36,956 nucleotides of DNA from Bacteroidales bacterium (GCA_004557385.1 SFEA01000036.1:1-36956); one strand, 5' to 3'. Shown: positions 17,332-25,968, counted from the first letter of the stretch. Made by a program: numbers and translations. Notes: a model not told the origin generated them from the letters alone.

Positions 17332-20300
17332 ATGAAGAAATTGAAGTTTGCCAAATACTATCTTTCACTGGCGCTTGCTGGCTGCATGAGCATCTCGGCT
17401 CACGGGTTTGACGCATCGAAATATGCCTCTTCGTCGCGACTGGCAAGCGGCAGATGGGTAAAGATTGAAGTGAAACAAGACGGCATGCACGAAATCACAT
17501 TCGACCAACTGGCACAGATGGGTTTCAACGACCCAACAAAAGTGAACGTCTACGGTCAAGGTGGCTACGCAATATCCGAAAAGCTCGACGGCACTGCTGT
17601 CGACGACCTTGCTCAGGTGCCTATCGGCGTTTCGAATAGCAAAATTTACTTCTATGCCAAAGGTGTTGTAAATATTGAGCTATCGGGCAGCAGCAATGCC
17701 CGATATGTGCGCACCCTCAACACATACGCCAACAGCAGCTACTACTTCATCACCGAGGACGATAGCAAGCAAAACATAATCACCGACTATCGCACCACTG
17801 CCATTTGGGGCATAAACATGCGCGACCAAAGCCTCGACTACGCCTATCACGAACAAGACCTGAATGCCTATAGCCTCTCGGGCCGCGACTTCTTCGGCGA
17901 ATCGGTGGCTACCGAAACCACGTTTAACGTGCCTTTGAGCAATGTTTGCGCCGACACCCCTATTATGGTGCAATGCGCCGTCGGGGCGACTGCCACCGAA
18001 AACACTTTGCTGATTTGCAAACTCAACGGCGAGCAAGTGCCTTTCTCTCAAAGCTCCGCTACAATCACAGTGCCTTCAGGATTCGAATCGTACCGCAATG
18101 TCTCGGCATACGCAGCAGTCACTGCTCAAGCCGGTGTCGACAATTACACCCTGTCGATTGCCCCTAACGAGCCCGAAAAAATCAAAAGCGCTTTTCTCGA
18201 CCATTTCATTGTGACATATTATCACAAAAACGACCTGAATGGTCGCAGCCAAATGCACATAGGCTACAACGACCTCGGCTCATACGACAAAGTGGCAATC
18301 TACGACGAGAACGACGCACTGCAAGTGTGGGACATCTCAGACAAAGCAAACCCGAAACGCATAGAACTGCGCTCGCGAACCGAATCGGTGTACGACGAAG
18401 AACTTGAGATTGACATCGACATGACAGTAAAAGAATTCACCTACGGCAATACCGGCGCCGCCGAGTTTGTGGCATTCAACCCCGAAGAACAACTGATGCA
18501 AATTACTGGCTATGAGGCGATTGAAAACCAAAACTTACACGCGCTACCCACTCCCGACTATGTGATAATCTGTCCAAAGCCGCTAAAAGAACAAGCCGAA
18601 CGCCTGGCTCAATTCCATCGCGACAACGATGGCATGGATGTGCTGGTGGTTGACCAACAACAAGTGTTCAACGAGTTTTCTTCGGGCACACCCGATGCCA
18701 CCGCCTACCGTTTGATGTTGAAGATGTTCTACGACCGCAACCCCGAAAAACTAAAATATCTGCTTATGTTTGGCGGCGGTTACTTCGACAACCGTCAACT
18801 GCTGCGCAATAAAGGCGAGAACTATTTGCTCACATTCCAGGGACCTAACAGCAATAGTTTTGTGCTCACCTACGTTTCAGACGACTATTTCGGCATGCTC
18901 GACGACAATTCGGGGGCGAACATCACCAGCGACATGCTGCGACTTGGCGTGGGACGTCTGCCAGTTGTTTCTACTAAGGAAGCATCCGACATGGTGGACA
19001 AAATTATTGCCTATGCTCAAGACTCCGACTTCGGCAATTGGCACAACAAGGTGATGATTATGGACGAAGTGGGCGACGAAGACATGCACACCATTCAAGC
19101 CACTAAGCTGGAAAGTCTGATTAAGGAAACCGACGCCAGCGAACTCGACATCAAACGCCTTCACATTGCTGAATACACCCTCAGCAACGGCAATACAGTC
19201 AAGGGTGCCAACAATGTTTATGCAGCCAATCTGCAACTCGCCAATTTCTTTAAAGAAGGCATGTTCTTTGCCACTTACATGGGACACGGCAGCTACAGCA
19301 GCTTGTCGAAGAATCTTGTTTGGAAAACGGGCGACGTAAAGAATACCGTCGTAACCCGCCTGCCGATACTTTCGATTGCCGCTTGCGACATTGCAAACTA
19401 CGACAGCAACACCCGCGGTATTGGCGAATATATGATAATTACCCCTCAACGCGGCTGCATTGCTCTGCTGACGTCAACTCGAAGCGTTGAAGCATCGGAG
19501 AATGATGTGCTTAATCGAGCATTCATCAAAGAAGTGTTCACCGCAAATGCCGACGGCTCGCAACGCACCCTCGGCGAAGCATATATGCTTGCTAAACAAT
19601 CGTTTGGCAACGCCGCCTCGCGCAACAAGATGTGCTACACCCTCTTTGCCGACCCTGCCATTAAAATCAATTTTGCAAAGAAGTTGGTGAAAGTGAATTC
19701 GGTTGGCGGAAAGAGCCCCGAAGACGAAATCACACTCAAGCCAATGACTAAGGTGGAAATCGAAGGCACCATTTGCAAAGCCGACGGAAGTGTCGACACC
19801 GACTTCAACGGCAACATCACAGCTACGCTTCTCGATGGCGAAACGCTTTATCGCACCATCACCACCGACACCGAATCAGTAGATGTTTACCACAACCGCC
19901 AACAGCTGAGCGAATCAGGCACAACCGTCGAAAACGGAGTGTTTAAGCTGACAATGCTTGTGCCCAAGAACTGCACCGCCGGCGCTAAGGGATTAATCAA
20001 AATATATGCCAATACAACCGACGGCAAATCATTGGCTAACGTAACTGTCGAAAACGTAATCTTTGCTGAATACGACGAGTCGGATGCCGAAACCATCATC
20101 GACACTCAGACTCCTACTATTGATAAGATGTATATCAACAACGAAGTTGCATTCGCCAACGACATTAACGTGCCAGCCAACTTCACGCTTCACGTAGCAG
20201 CAACCGACGACATGGCTTTCAGCAATCCAAGCCAAACCATCGGCAAGCAAATAACGCTGCTGCTCGACGGCACCACATTCTACGACGAAGTGCGTTCATT

Positions 20301-20736
20301 CACCACCTATGGCAACAACGGCGCATCTATGACGATGGCTATGCCTATCACTTCGCTTGCCGAAGGTCAGCACACCCTCAAAATCACTCTCTACGATGCG
20401 GCAGGCAACAGCACCTCGCAGACCATCTCGTTCATCGTGGTGAATGCTACATCCAACGCCGAACTCACTGTTGACAAAGCAATTGCAACCGACAAGGTGA
20501 CATTCTCACTCACCCACAGTTTTGCCACCAATCCCATAGTGAAAATCTTCGTCACCGACCACAACAACCACGTGGTGTGGAGCAAAGCCGTCGACACCCT
20601 TGATTGCGAATGGAACCTCACCGACAACGACGGCAACCGCCTGCCTGCCGGTGTTTACCAATTCTTCGGCACGGCAACTACATCCAGCCAATCGGCAGGA
20701 ACACCAATTTCGCGACTCACCATCCTCGAGCCGTAA
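17332..20736 (+). CDS. porU: PorU, T9SS C-terminal signal peptidase/sortase (C25 family)
   Basis: The 1134-residue protein has a signal peptide (to about residue 25), the PorU N-terminal signature (SSRLASGRWVKIEV, YGQGGYAISE), a C25 domain (about 400-790) with His652 (TYMGHGSYSSL) and Cys685 (SIAACDIANYD), a beta-sandwich, and a C-terminal region ending with a T9SS-like fold (WNLTDNDGNRLPAGVYQF). It cleaves the CTD of T9SS cargo at the cell surface and transfers the cargo to lipopolysaccharide. The following gene is porV, the conserved porU-porV order known from Porphyromonas gingivalis, so this is the canonical copy. A terminator between the two means porV can be transcribed separately. Confidence 0.93.
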   Translation: MKKLKFAKYYLSLALAGCMSISAHGFDASKYASSSRLASGRWVKIEVKQDGMHEITFDQLAQMGFNDPTKVNVYGQGGYAISEKLDGTAVDDLAQVPIGVSNSKIYFYAKGVVNIELSGSSNARYVRTLNTYANSSYYFITEDDSKQNIITDYRTTAIWGINMRDQSLDYAYHEQDLNAYSLSGRDFFGESVATETTFNVPLSNVCADTPIMVQCAVGATATENTLLICKLNGEQVPFSQSSATITVPSGFESYRNVSAYAAVTAQAGVDNYTLSIAPNEPEKIKSAFLDHFIVTYYHKNDLNGRSQMHIGYNDLGSYDKVAIYDENDALQVWDISDKANPKRIELRSRTESVYDEELEIDIDMTVKEFTYGNTGAAEFVAFNPEEQLMQITGYEAIENQNLHALPTPDYVIICPKPLKEQAERLAQFHRDNDGMDVLVVDQQQVFNEFSSGTPDATAYRLMLKMFYDRNPEKLKYLLMFGGGYFDNRQLLRNKGENYLLTFQGPNSNSFVLTYVSDDYFGMLDDNSGANITSDMLRLGVGRLPVVSTKEASDMVDKIIAYAQDSDFGNWHNKVMIMDEVGDEDMHTIQATKLESLIKETDASELDIKRLHIAEYTLSNGNTVKGANNVYAANLQLANFFKEGMFFATYMGHGSYSSLSKNLVWKTGDVKNTVVTRLPILSIAACDIANYDSNTRGIGEYMIITPQRGCIALLTSTRSVEASENDVLNRAFIKEVFTANADGSQRTLGEAYMLAKQSFGNAASRNKMCYTLFADPAIKINFAKKLVKVNSVGGKSPEDEITLKPMTKVEIEGTICKADGSVDTDFNGNITATLLDGETLYRTITTDTESVDVYHNRQQLSESGTTVENGVFKLTMLVPKNCTAGAKGLIKIYANTTDGKSLANVTVENVIFAEYDESDAETIIDTQTPTIDKMYINNEVAFANDINVPANFTLHVAATDDMAFSNPSQTIGKQITLLLDGTTFYDEVRSFTTYGNNGASMTMAMPITSLAEGQHTLKITLYDAAGNSTSQTISFIVVNATSNAELTVDKAIATDKVTFSLTHSFATNPIVKIFVTDHNNHVVWSKAVDTLDCEWNLTDNDGNRLPAGVYQFFGTATTSSQSAGTPISRLTILEP

Positions 20737-20764
20737 ATCAGTTCCTAACCAATAGCCCACTAAG

Positions 20765-20806
20765 GTGCTGCATCAACAATGTAAAGTTTGATGCGGCACT
20801 TTTTTA
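20765..20806 (+). terminator. Intrinsic terminator between porU and porV
   Basis: GTGCTGCATCAA (20765-20776) pairs with TTGATGCGGCAC (20788-20799), one pair being T-G, and is followed by a run of seven Ts. Confidence 0.9.
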
Positions 20807-20892
20807 TTTGCTCATTTTCGAAGCCCCACACAATAAAACAATATAAATGTTAGTTATAATGATTAGATGAAATTTTATTTCGAAAGCAGACA

Positions 20893-22092
20893 ATGAAAAG
20901 AACAATAACAAAATCCCTGCTCACACTGGCAGCATTTTGCTTTACAAGCTCGGCACTATTTGCCGAGGACAATATCAAGAACGAATTCAACCCCATCACT
21001 ACCGGTGTGACTTCGCTAAGCATTACCCCCGACGCACGCGGTGCCTCGATGGGCGACTTGGGTGCTGCCACCGACCCCGATGTCAACTCGCAATTCTGGA
21101 ACGCCTCGAAATATGCATTCGCATCGTCGCAAGCAGGCGTATCGCTGTCATACACCCCTTGGCTGCGCAAACTTGTCAACGACATCTTCCTTGCAAATGT
21201 GGCAGGTTACTGGAAAGTGGGCGGCGGCGACAACCAAGCAGTTAGTGCCTCGTTGCGCTACTTTTCGCTTGGCGAAATCACATCGAAGGACTACGAAGGC
21301 GCCGTGATGTCGAGCATCAACCCATTTGAAATGGCATTCGACCTTGGTTATTCACGCAAACTCTCAGAAAGCTACTCGATGGGCGTTGTGCTTCGCTATA
21401 TCTATTCCGACCTCGGATTCACCGACGGCGGCTCAAGCGACCGCACCAAAGGCGCCTCGGCATTCGCTGCCGACATCTCGGGTTACTTCACCACCTACCC
21501 CATCATTGGCAGAAACGAATGTCAATGGTCGATTGGCTGGAACATCTCTAACATAGGTTCGAAAGTGGGATACAGCGGCGGTAACAACCCTGCCTTCTTG
21601 CCAACAAACCTGAAACTCGGCACGGCATTCACCTTTCCGCTTGCCGACTACCACAACCTGACACTATCAGCCGACTTCAACAAACTGCTTGTTCCTACCC
21701 GCCCACGTAGTTCCGACTACGAGGACAACGAGCAATATGAACAAGCACTGCAAGACTGGAAGGACATGTCGCCAATCACGGGTATATTCAAGTCGTTCAG
21801 CGACGCACCTGGTGGCGCAAAAGAAGAATTGCGCGAAATCAACTATTCGCTCGGTGCCGAATACTCCTATAATCAACAGTTTTTCCTCCGTGGCGGTTAT
21901 TTCCACGAAAGCGCATATAAAGGCAACCGTCAATACTTCGGATTCGGTGCCGGCTTTGCCTTGAATGTTCTGAAAATCGACGCTGCTTATATGATTGCAA
22001 CAGCACAAAGCAGCCCTCTCGACCAAACTCTGCGCTTCACACTTTCGTTCGACATGGACGGAATAAAAGAATTGTTTGGCGGAGGACGCTGA
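20893..22092 (+). CDS. porV: PorV (LptO), T9SS outer-membrane shuttle protein
   Basis: PorV is a FadL-like outer-membrane barrel that takes T9SS cargo from the translocon and presents it to PorU. The 399-residue protein has a signal peptide (to about residue 25) and the hallmark N-terminus TGVTSLSITPDARGASMGDLGAATDPD, followed by NPAxNxxWN-type sequence (DVNSQFWNASKYAF) and alternating strands. It ends in a barrel-type strand region (LRFTLSFDMDG). It lies 156 bp after porU, beyond a terminator; no convincing promoter element was seen in the gap. The family call is firm. Confidence 0.94.
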   Translation: MKRTITKSLLTLAAFCFTSSALFAEDNIKNEFNPITTGVTSLSITPDARGASMGDLGAATDPDVNSQFWNASKYAFASSQAGVSLSYTPWLRKLVNDIFLANVAGYWKVGGGDNQAVSASLRYFSLGEITSKDYEGAVMSSINPFEMAFDLGYSRKLSESYSMGVVLRYIYSDLGFTDGGSSDRTKGASAFAADISGYFTTYPIIGRNECQWSIGWNISNIGSKVGYSGGNNPAFLPTNLKLGTAFTFPLADYHNLTLSADFNKLLVPTRPRSSDYEDNEQYEQALQDWKDMSPITGIFKSFSDAPGGAKEELREINYSLGAEYSYNQQFFLRGGYFHESAYKGNRQYFGFGAGFALNVLKIDAAYMIATAQSSPLDQTLRFTLSFDMDGIKELFGGGR

Positions 22093-22132
22093 GAAATCAA
22101 CGAAACATCACCATTTATTATACAAAGAAATT

Positions 22133-22636
22133 ATGTTTAGAGTAGGAATGGGTTTCGACGTCCATCGCTTGGTTGAAGGACGCGAACTATGGCTTGGTGG
22201 CGTAAAAATCGACCATGAAAAGGGGCTGCTCGGACACAGCGACGCCGACGTGGCTATCCATGCGCTATGCGACGCCATGCTGGGTGCTGCAAACCTTGGC
22301 GACATTGGTCATCACTTCCCCGACAAAGACCCAAAATATAAAGGAATCGACAGCAAGAAACTTCTCGTCGAGGTCAATCGCCTTATTGACGCGCAGGGCT
22401 ATGTGCTTGGCAACGCCGACATTACCATTTGCTGCGAACAGCCAAAAATCAACCCGCACATCGTGGCTATGCAAGATGCCTTGGCATGGTGCCTTAATTG
22501 CAGCGCAATGAACATCTCAATCAAAGCCACTACTACCGAAAAACTGGGCTACACCGGGCGTGGCGAAGGAATAGCCGCCTATGCCGTGGTATTGCTCAAG
22601 AAGAAATCGAGCGATTTTATGCCATACACCATGTAA
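22133..22636 (+). CDS. ispF: 2-C-methyl-D-erythritol 2,4-cyclodiphosphate synthase
   Basis: IspF makes 2-C-methyl-D-erythritol 2,4-cyclodiphosphate in the MEP isoprenoid pathway. From the ATG at 22133 the protein has 167 residues, as usual. Metal ligands D9 and H11 (GFDVHRL) and H43 (DVAIHALCDAML) are present, along with the substrate-binding IGHHFPDKDPKYKG and the C-terminal TTTEKLGYTGRGEG motif. The frame stays open upstream to 22076, overlapping porV, but that extension is not conserved-looking, and MFRVGMGFDVHR is the normal N-terminus. It starts 40 bp after porV and is likely read with it. Confidence 0.96.
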   Translation: MFRVGMGFDVHRLVEGRELWLGGVKIDHEKGLLGHSDADVAIHALCDAMLGAANLGDIGHHFPDKDPKYKGIDSKKLLVEVNRLIDAQGYVLGNADITICCEQPKINPHIVAMQDALAWCLNCSAMNISIKATTTEKLGYTGRGEGIAAYAVVLLKKKSSDFMPYTM

Positions 22637-22704
22637 TCGCCCCGTTTTTTATTGAAAATCAAATGCTGTATCGGCAAAAGATTGTGAGAAATTGGGCGAA
22701 ATAT

Positions 22705-22735
22705 TTTGTGATGTGAGGGATTTTCTATAAATTTG
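22705..22735 (+). promoter_or_regulatory. Bacteroidota-type promoter with no gene directly downstream
   Basis: TTTG (22705-22708), a 19-nt spacer and TAAATTTG (22728-22735) give a strong match to the Bacteroidota promoter. The first gene downstream before the IS arrived would have been the T9SS cargo gene at 24499, with a leader of roughly 390 nt once the IS is removed. Confidence 0.65.
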
Positions 22736-22962
22736 CCTACATGTGATGAAATAAGACAGATTGTAGAACTTTATAATTCCTTTTTTTACAAAATAGAAAT
22801 AAACTCAAAGCTTCTCAAAAAAAGCCACACAGGCTGCACCAAGGTGCTACAACGGCACTCTCAGTACAAAAGCAAACCAACTTATTTTTTAACCTGCGCG
22901 AAAGCTGACCTCTTGATGCTTAAATTATGACTTACTAATAGATTTTCAATCATTTGTTCTTC

Positions 22963-23087
22963 GCATCTGGAAAACCGCCAATCTTTCCAAATATTTTAAG
23001 AACAAGCGACGAGGGATTGCGCCATATGGCGTAAACGCTTCGTGTGCATATCTTAAAAATGTGGGTTCTTGGCGGCGCATCGGATGC
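22963..23087. repeat. 125-bp imperfect palindrome centred on CGCCATATGGCG
   Basis: The centre is a perfect 12-bp palindrome at 23020-23031. Matching blocks lie symmetrically outward: TTTTAAGA near 22994-23001 with TCTTAAAA near 23051-23058, CCGCCAA at 22975-22981 with TTGGCGG at 23069-23075, and GCATC at 22963-22967 with GATGC at 23083-23087. It could be a MITE-like remnant or a large RNA/DNA hairpin. Its right end lies 18 bp from the IS target duplication. Confidence 0.6.
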
Positions 23088-23167
23088 AAAGATGAGCACT
23101 TAGAGCAGTTTCCGGCTCAGTAGCAAAAAGGTGTGGTTATAAATAAAAATGTTACCTTTGCAGACAT

Positions 23168-23563
23168 ATGGATACAAAGATATTAGAACAATTGGCGAGC
23201 CTTGTACTGCCCAAAGAAATACTTGAGCGCTTTGAGATAGTTAAAATTGAAACAGACGAGCGAGATATTGACGCCATGTCAATGACTATTCATTTGGATG
23301 AGCGTATGAATAGGGCGTATCAAGAGAGTGAAGAATATGAGTCACTTGGGTTTATGGAAGCGGTTTCTGTCACCGACTTCCCGATTAGAGACCACAAGGT
23401 AGTCTTAAAACTACGACGTCGCAGATGGAAGAATAAGCAAACAGGAGAGAGCTTTGTGGAACGAATCAGCGTAACAGAGAAAGGGACCCGCTACTCAAAA
23501 GAGTTCGCGGCTTTTTTAAAAGAGACGTATGGAGACATCCCCGGTGACCTGCCGTACGCTTGA
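23168..23563 (+). CDS. IS transposase N-terminal protein (orfA)
   Basis: The 131-residue protein is the first of two overlapping transposase frames. It carries a basic segment (VVLKLRRRRWKNKQTGESF, about 77-95) likely to contact DNA at the terminal repeats, and an acidic N-terminal half. Its last 35 bp overlap the second frame, which is offset by +1. A TACCTTTG -7 element (23153-23160) ends only 7 bp before the ATG, so the message would be nearly leaderless; the matching -33 position lies near the left terminal repeat and is weak. Confidence 0.82.
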   Translation: MDTKILEQLASLVLPKEILERFEIVKIETDERDIDAMSMTIHLDERMNRAYQESEEYESLGFMEAVSVTDFPIRDHKVVLKLRRRRWKNKQTGESFVERISVTEKGTRYSKEFAAFLKETYGDIPGDLPYA

Positions 23564-24431
23564 GGAGTTTTATCACATAGACGGACATTTGTTTGAGAAA
23601 CAATACAAAGAGTCATTAAGTGGCTTTCGCAGTTGGAAGCAATTGGGCCATGCAGAAGAATGGTTGCTGTTTGCCGATAACATAGGCCCACGTTTGGCTA
23701 TTGATGAATCCTCGCTATCCAACGGAGAGTTGTACACCTTTATAACCAACAGAGACGCCCGTACACGAGAGCAGAGCCTGGTTGCCGTTGTTGCCGGGAC
23801 AAAGTCGGAAGATATCATAGCCGTCTTAAAATTGATTGACGAGGATAGGCGCAATCAGGTAGAGGAGGTTACGCTTGACTTGTCGGATTCAATGCGTAGA
23901 ATTGTACGAGCAGCGTTCCCAAGGGCAAGCCGCGTCATAGACCGATTCCACATACAGAAATTAGCCTGCGACGCAGTACAGGAACTTCGTATCAAGCACC
24001 GTTGGGATGCTATACAACAGTGCAATGACGAAATGGAAGAAGCAAAACTTTCGGGCAAGCCGTATGAGCCCTTTCGTTATTCAAATGGCGACACAAGAAA
24101 GGAACTGCTCATACGCTCACGCTATCTGCTCTTTAAGTCAGCAGACAAATGGTCTCCGACACAAAAAGAGAGAGCGGCCATTCTCTTTGACAATTATCCT
24201 GATATTAAGACCGCTGTTGAGGAGGCGGGACTGCACTCGTTCAACGTTATTGCCGCCACCTTCTACGAACATTATGATGAGATTCTAAACTTTTACAACA
24301 ATCGTTCTTCAAACGCATTAGCGGAATCATTCAATGCTAAAATCAAACTTTTTAGAGCCAATCTGAGAGGTGTCGTTGATAAGAAGTTCTTCCTCTTTCG
24401 CATTGCTAAACTTTACGCCTACCCACACTAA
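23529..24431 (+). CDS. ISL3-type DDE transposase (orfB)
   Basis: The 300-residue protein carries the DDE catalytic core of DDE_Tnp_ISL3: first Asp near D59 (RLAIDESSLSNGELYTFI), second near D117 (VTLDLSDSMRRIV, followed by the family's VIDRFHIQKLA), and Glu near E266 (SNALAESFNAKIK). It is in the +1 frame relative to orfA and overlaps it by 35 bp, so it is made either by re-initiation at ATG 23529 or by a +1 frameshift; no classical -1 slippery site fits. The stop codon TAA (24429-24431) lies inside the first of the two right-end repeat copies. Confidence 0.88.
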   Translation: METSPVTCRTLEEFYHIDGHLFEKQYKESLSGFRSWKQLGHAEEWLLFADNIGPRLAIDESSLSNGELYTFITNRDARTREQSLVAVVAGTKSEDIIAVLKLIDEDRRNQVEEVTLDLSDSMRRIVRAAFPRASRVIDRFHIQKLACDAVQELRIKHRWDAIQQCNDEMEEAKLSGKPYEPFRYSNGDTRKELLIRSRYLLFKSADKWSPTQKERAAILFDNYPDIKTAVEEAGLHSFNVIAATFYEHYDEILNFYNNRSSNALAESFNAKIKLFRANLRGVVDKKFFLFRIAKLYAYPH

Positions 24432-24465
24432 ATAGCTACTGAGCCCACACTAAATAGCTACTGAG
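24422..24465. repeat. Tandem duplication of the IS right terminal repeat (2 x 22 bp)
   Basis: The 22-bp unit CCCACACTAAATAGCTACTGAG occurs twice head to tail, exactly, at 24422-24443 and 24444-24465. Each unit is inverted relative to the left end. The first copy also encodes the last transposase codons and the stop. Confidence 0.92.
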
Positions 24466-24498
24466 CCCAGTTTCCGCCATATTTTTTATTTATTTACG

Positions 24499-25743
24499 AT
24501 GAAAAAAAACATCTTTTTGGCTGCATTAGTAGCCGCCGCTGTTCCGGCAAGCGCGCAGATTGCACTCCAGTCGGAAAATTCGCTCAATTTCGTTCCCGGT
24601 GATTTGACTGCCGACAAATTAGCAAAGGTTTATACGATTGATGATGATGACAATGTGGAGGTTTATGATGCATCACTCAATCGCATCAAGAGCTTCAAAA
24701 TGAATATACCCACAGTATTAAGTGGGTATAAAAAAGAAAGATGTAGCAATGCTGAGAATATAACGCTCTCTGGATGCCAACTTAATGAGATTGGGGAATA
24801 TAGATATACGAATGAGAATAACGAGGAGGTGACATTGACTGCTACGAGCGTAGATGATATGATTGAGAAGTTGCATAATTTGCAAGGTCTTAACTTCTAC
24901 AAAATATCCATTAATGGAAAAGCCGGTGCATACCACAGTAATTATTTCTATTCGCTCAGTGAAGATGGGAAAGTATTTTCTTATTATTATTCTTACTCGG
25001 AATATATAATTGAGATTGGAAATGAAGATGCTCTTGCTTGGGAAACAATATACGATGATAGCTATGAATATGGTAACTACGATTACCTTGAATATTACAA
25101 TTTCGATAACTCAACAAACTCTGCTGATTTGGATTTTACTATATCGCAGACATTATTAAACGACGATTCAAAATGGGAGTATATTGTATATAAGTATGAG
25201 CCAATAGATAAAACAAATTATAGTATTGATGGTTTTGATGATGATGGCAAAGCAATTATTGTCCGTCATACAAGTCATGAAGCTTCAACGGTAGGCTACT
25301 CAATAATGAATGAAGATGGAGTCGAAGTGGGATTTATTGCCAATCCTTTGAACGATTCTTATTCTGATTTTGATCTAGAATCTGTCGTAGTTATTGGTAA
25401 TAAAAAATATATCCGTGCAGATGCATATAACAGCTCCACCTCCTATAACTATCTCTTTGACCTTGACAACCTTAGCAGCGGTGCAGCACTTGTGATGGAG
25501 CGCAAGGACAATATGCGAGTGGTGTCGCAAGGCGATGTGGTGGAGATAATTCTGCCCAAGGATGCCGCCAATGGCGAAGTGGGAATTGTGGGCATGAACG
25601 GACAGACGCTCGGCAGCCAGAAGGTGGGCGAGGGACAGAGCCGCGCCAAGTTCAACTCGGCAAATCTCGCCAAGGGAGTGTATAATGCCACTTTCACTCA
25701 CCGAAATGGCAAGCGCGAGTCGCAGAAATTCCTGGTGAAATAA
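24499..25743 (+). CDS. Secreted T9SS cargo protein with C-terminal sorting domain
   Basis: The 414-residue protein has a signal peptide (to about residue 20, PASAQ) and a C-terminal T9SS type A sorting domain over the last ~75 residues (GEVGIVGMNGQTLGSQKV ... NLAKGVYNATF ... KFLVK). The middle (about 40-310) is acidic and rich in Tyr, Asp and Asn (EYGNYDYLEYYNFDNSTNS) with no family I recognise. The DNA for the middle is clearly more AT-rich than the signal-peptide and CTD parts, which suggests replacement of the passenger region. It should be exported by T9SS and processed by a PorU. The start codon is only 23 bp from the IS target duplication, so the native upstream region has been displaced. 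Confidence 0.85.
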   Translation: MKKNIFLAALVAAAVPASAQIALQSENSLNFVPGDLTADKLAKVYTIDDDDNVEVYDASLNRIKSFKMNIPTVLSGYKKERCSNAENITLSGCQLNEIGEYRYTNENNEEVTLTATSVDDMIEKLHNLQGLNFYKISINGKAGAYHSNYFYSLSEDGKVFSYYYSYSEYIIEIGNEDALAWETIYDDSYEYGNYDYLEYYNFDNSTNSADLDFTISQTLLNDDSKWEYIVYKYEPIDKTNYSIDGFDDDGKAIIVRHTSHEASTVGYSIMNEDGVEVGFIANPLNDSYSDFDLESVVVIGNKKYIRADAYNSSTSYNYLFDLDNLSSGAALVMERKDNMRVVSQGDVVEIILPKDAANGEVGIVGMNGQTLGSQKVGEGQSRAKFNSANLAKGVYNATFTHRNGKRESQKFLVK

Positions 25744-25786
25744 GCACACTGCAAGCAGTGCTGCTACTGAACCTTATTTTTTTTGA

Positions 25787-25826
25787 GGGGACGCTCCAAG
25801 TAAAAAGTGGGGCGTTCCTTTCTTTT
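25787..25826 (+). terminator. Intrinsic terminator after the T9SS cargo gene
   Basis: GGGGACGCTCCA (25787-25798) pairs with TGGGGCGTTCC (25808-25818), using G-T pairs, and is followed by TTTCTTTT. Confidence 0.75.
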
Positions 25827-25911
25827 GTGCTGCGCGGGTGGGGCGAAGGGGGTTGTTCACGCGCCCGCCGTTAAAATCAAACTTTTTAAGACACAATTTA
25901 TTATGCAAAGT

Positions 25912-25943
25912 TTTGCAAACCGAAAAAATTATTTGTAACTTTG
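25912..25943 (+). promoter_or_regulatory. Bacteroidota-type promoter of rplU-rpmA
   Basis: TTTG (25912-25915), a 20-nt spacer and TAACTTTG (25936-25943) match the consensus exactly. The predicted leader is about 80 nt. Confidence 0.88.
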
Positions 25944-25968
25944 CACCGCATTTTCCGCAGCAGGCTCA

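Larger units (their letters stand above)
22637..23105. other. Non-coding stretch between ispF and the IS
   Basis: No credible gene is seen; a 65-codon frame at 22733-22930 starts inside a -7 promoter element and has no recognisable content. The stretch contains a well-formed promoter (22705-22735) and a 125-bp imperfect palindrome (22963-23087). It may be the former leader of the gene at 24499, now cut off by the IS, or may encode a small RNA. Confidence 0.5.
23114..24467 (+). mobile_element. ISL3-like insertion sequence, intact, with 8-bp target duplication
   Basis: The element is 1354 bp. The left end GGCTCAGTAGC-n7-GTGTGG (23114-23136) is matched in inverse by CCACACTAAATAGCTACTGAGCC at the right end (to 24467). 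Both sides are flanked by CAGTTTCC (23106-23113 and 24468-24475), an 8-bp direct repeat as expected for ISL3-family transposition. The right terminal repeat is present twice in tandem. The two overlapping transposase frames resemble the Bacteroidota two-ORF group annotated as ISAon1; that subgroup name is from memory. Both ends and the target duplication are intact, so the insertion is probably recent. Confidence 0.9.

Noticed and set aside
22076..22132. N-terminal extension of IspF overlapping porV
   Set aside because: IspF proteins begin directly with the FRVGxGFDVH segment, which matches the ATG at 22133.
22733..22930. 65-codon plus-strand frame
   Set aside because: Its start overlaps the -7 promoter element at 22728-22735, and the product shows no signal, motif or coding bias.
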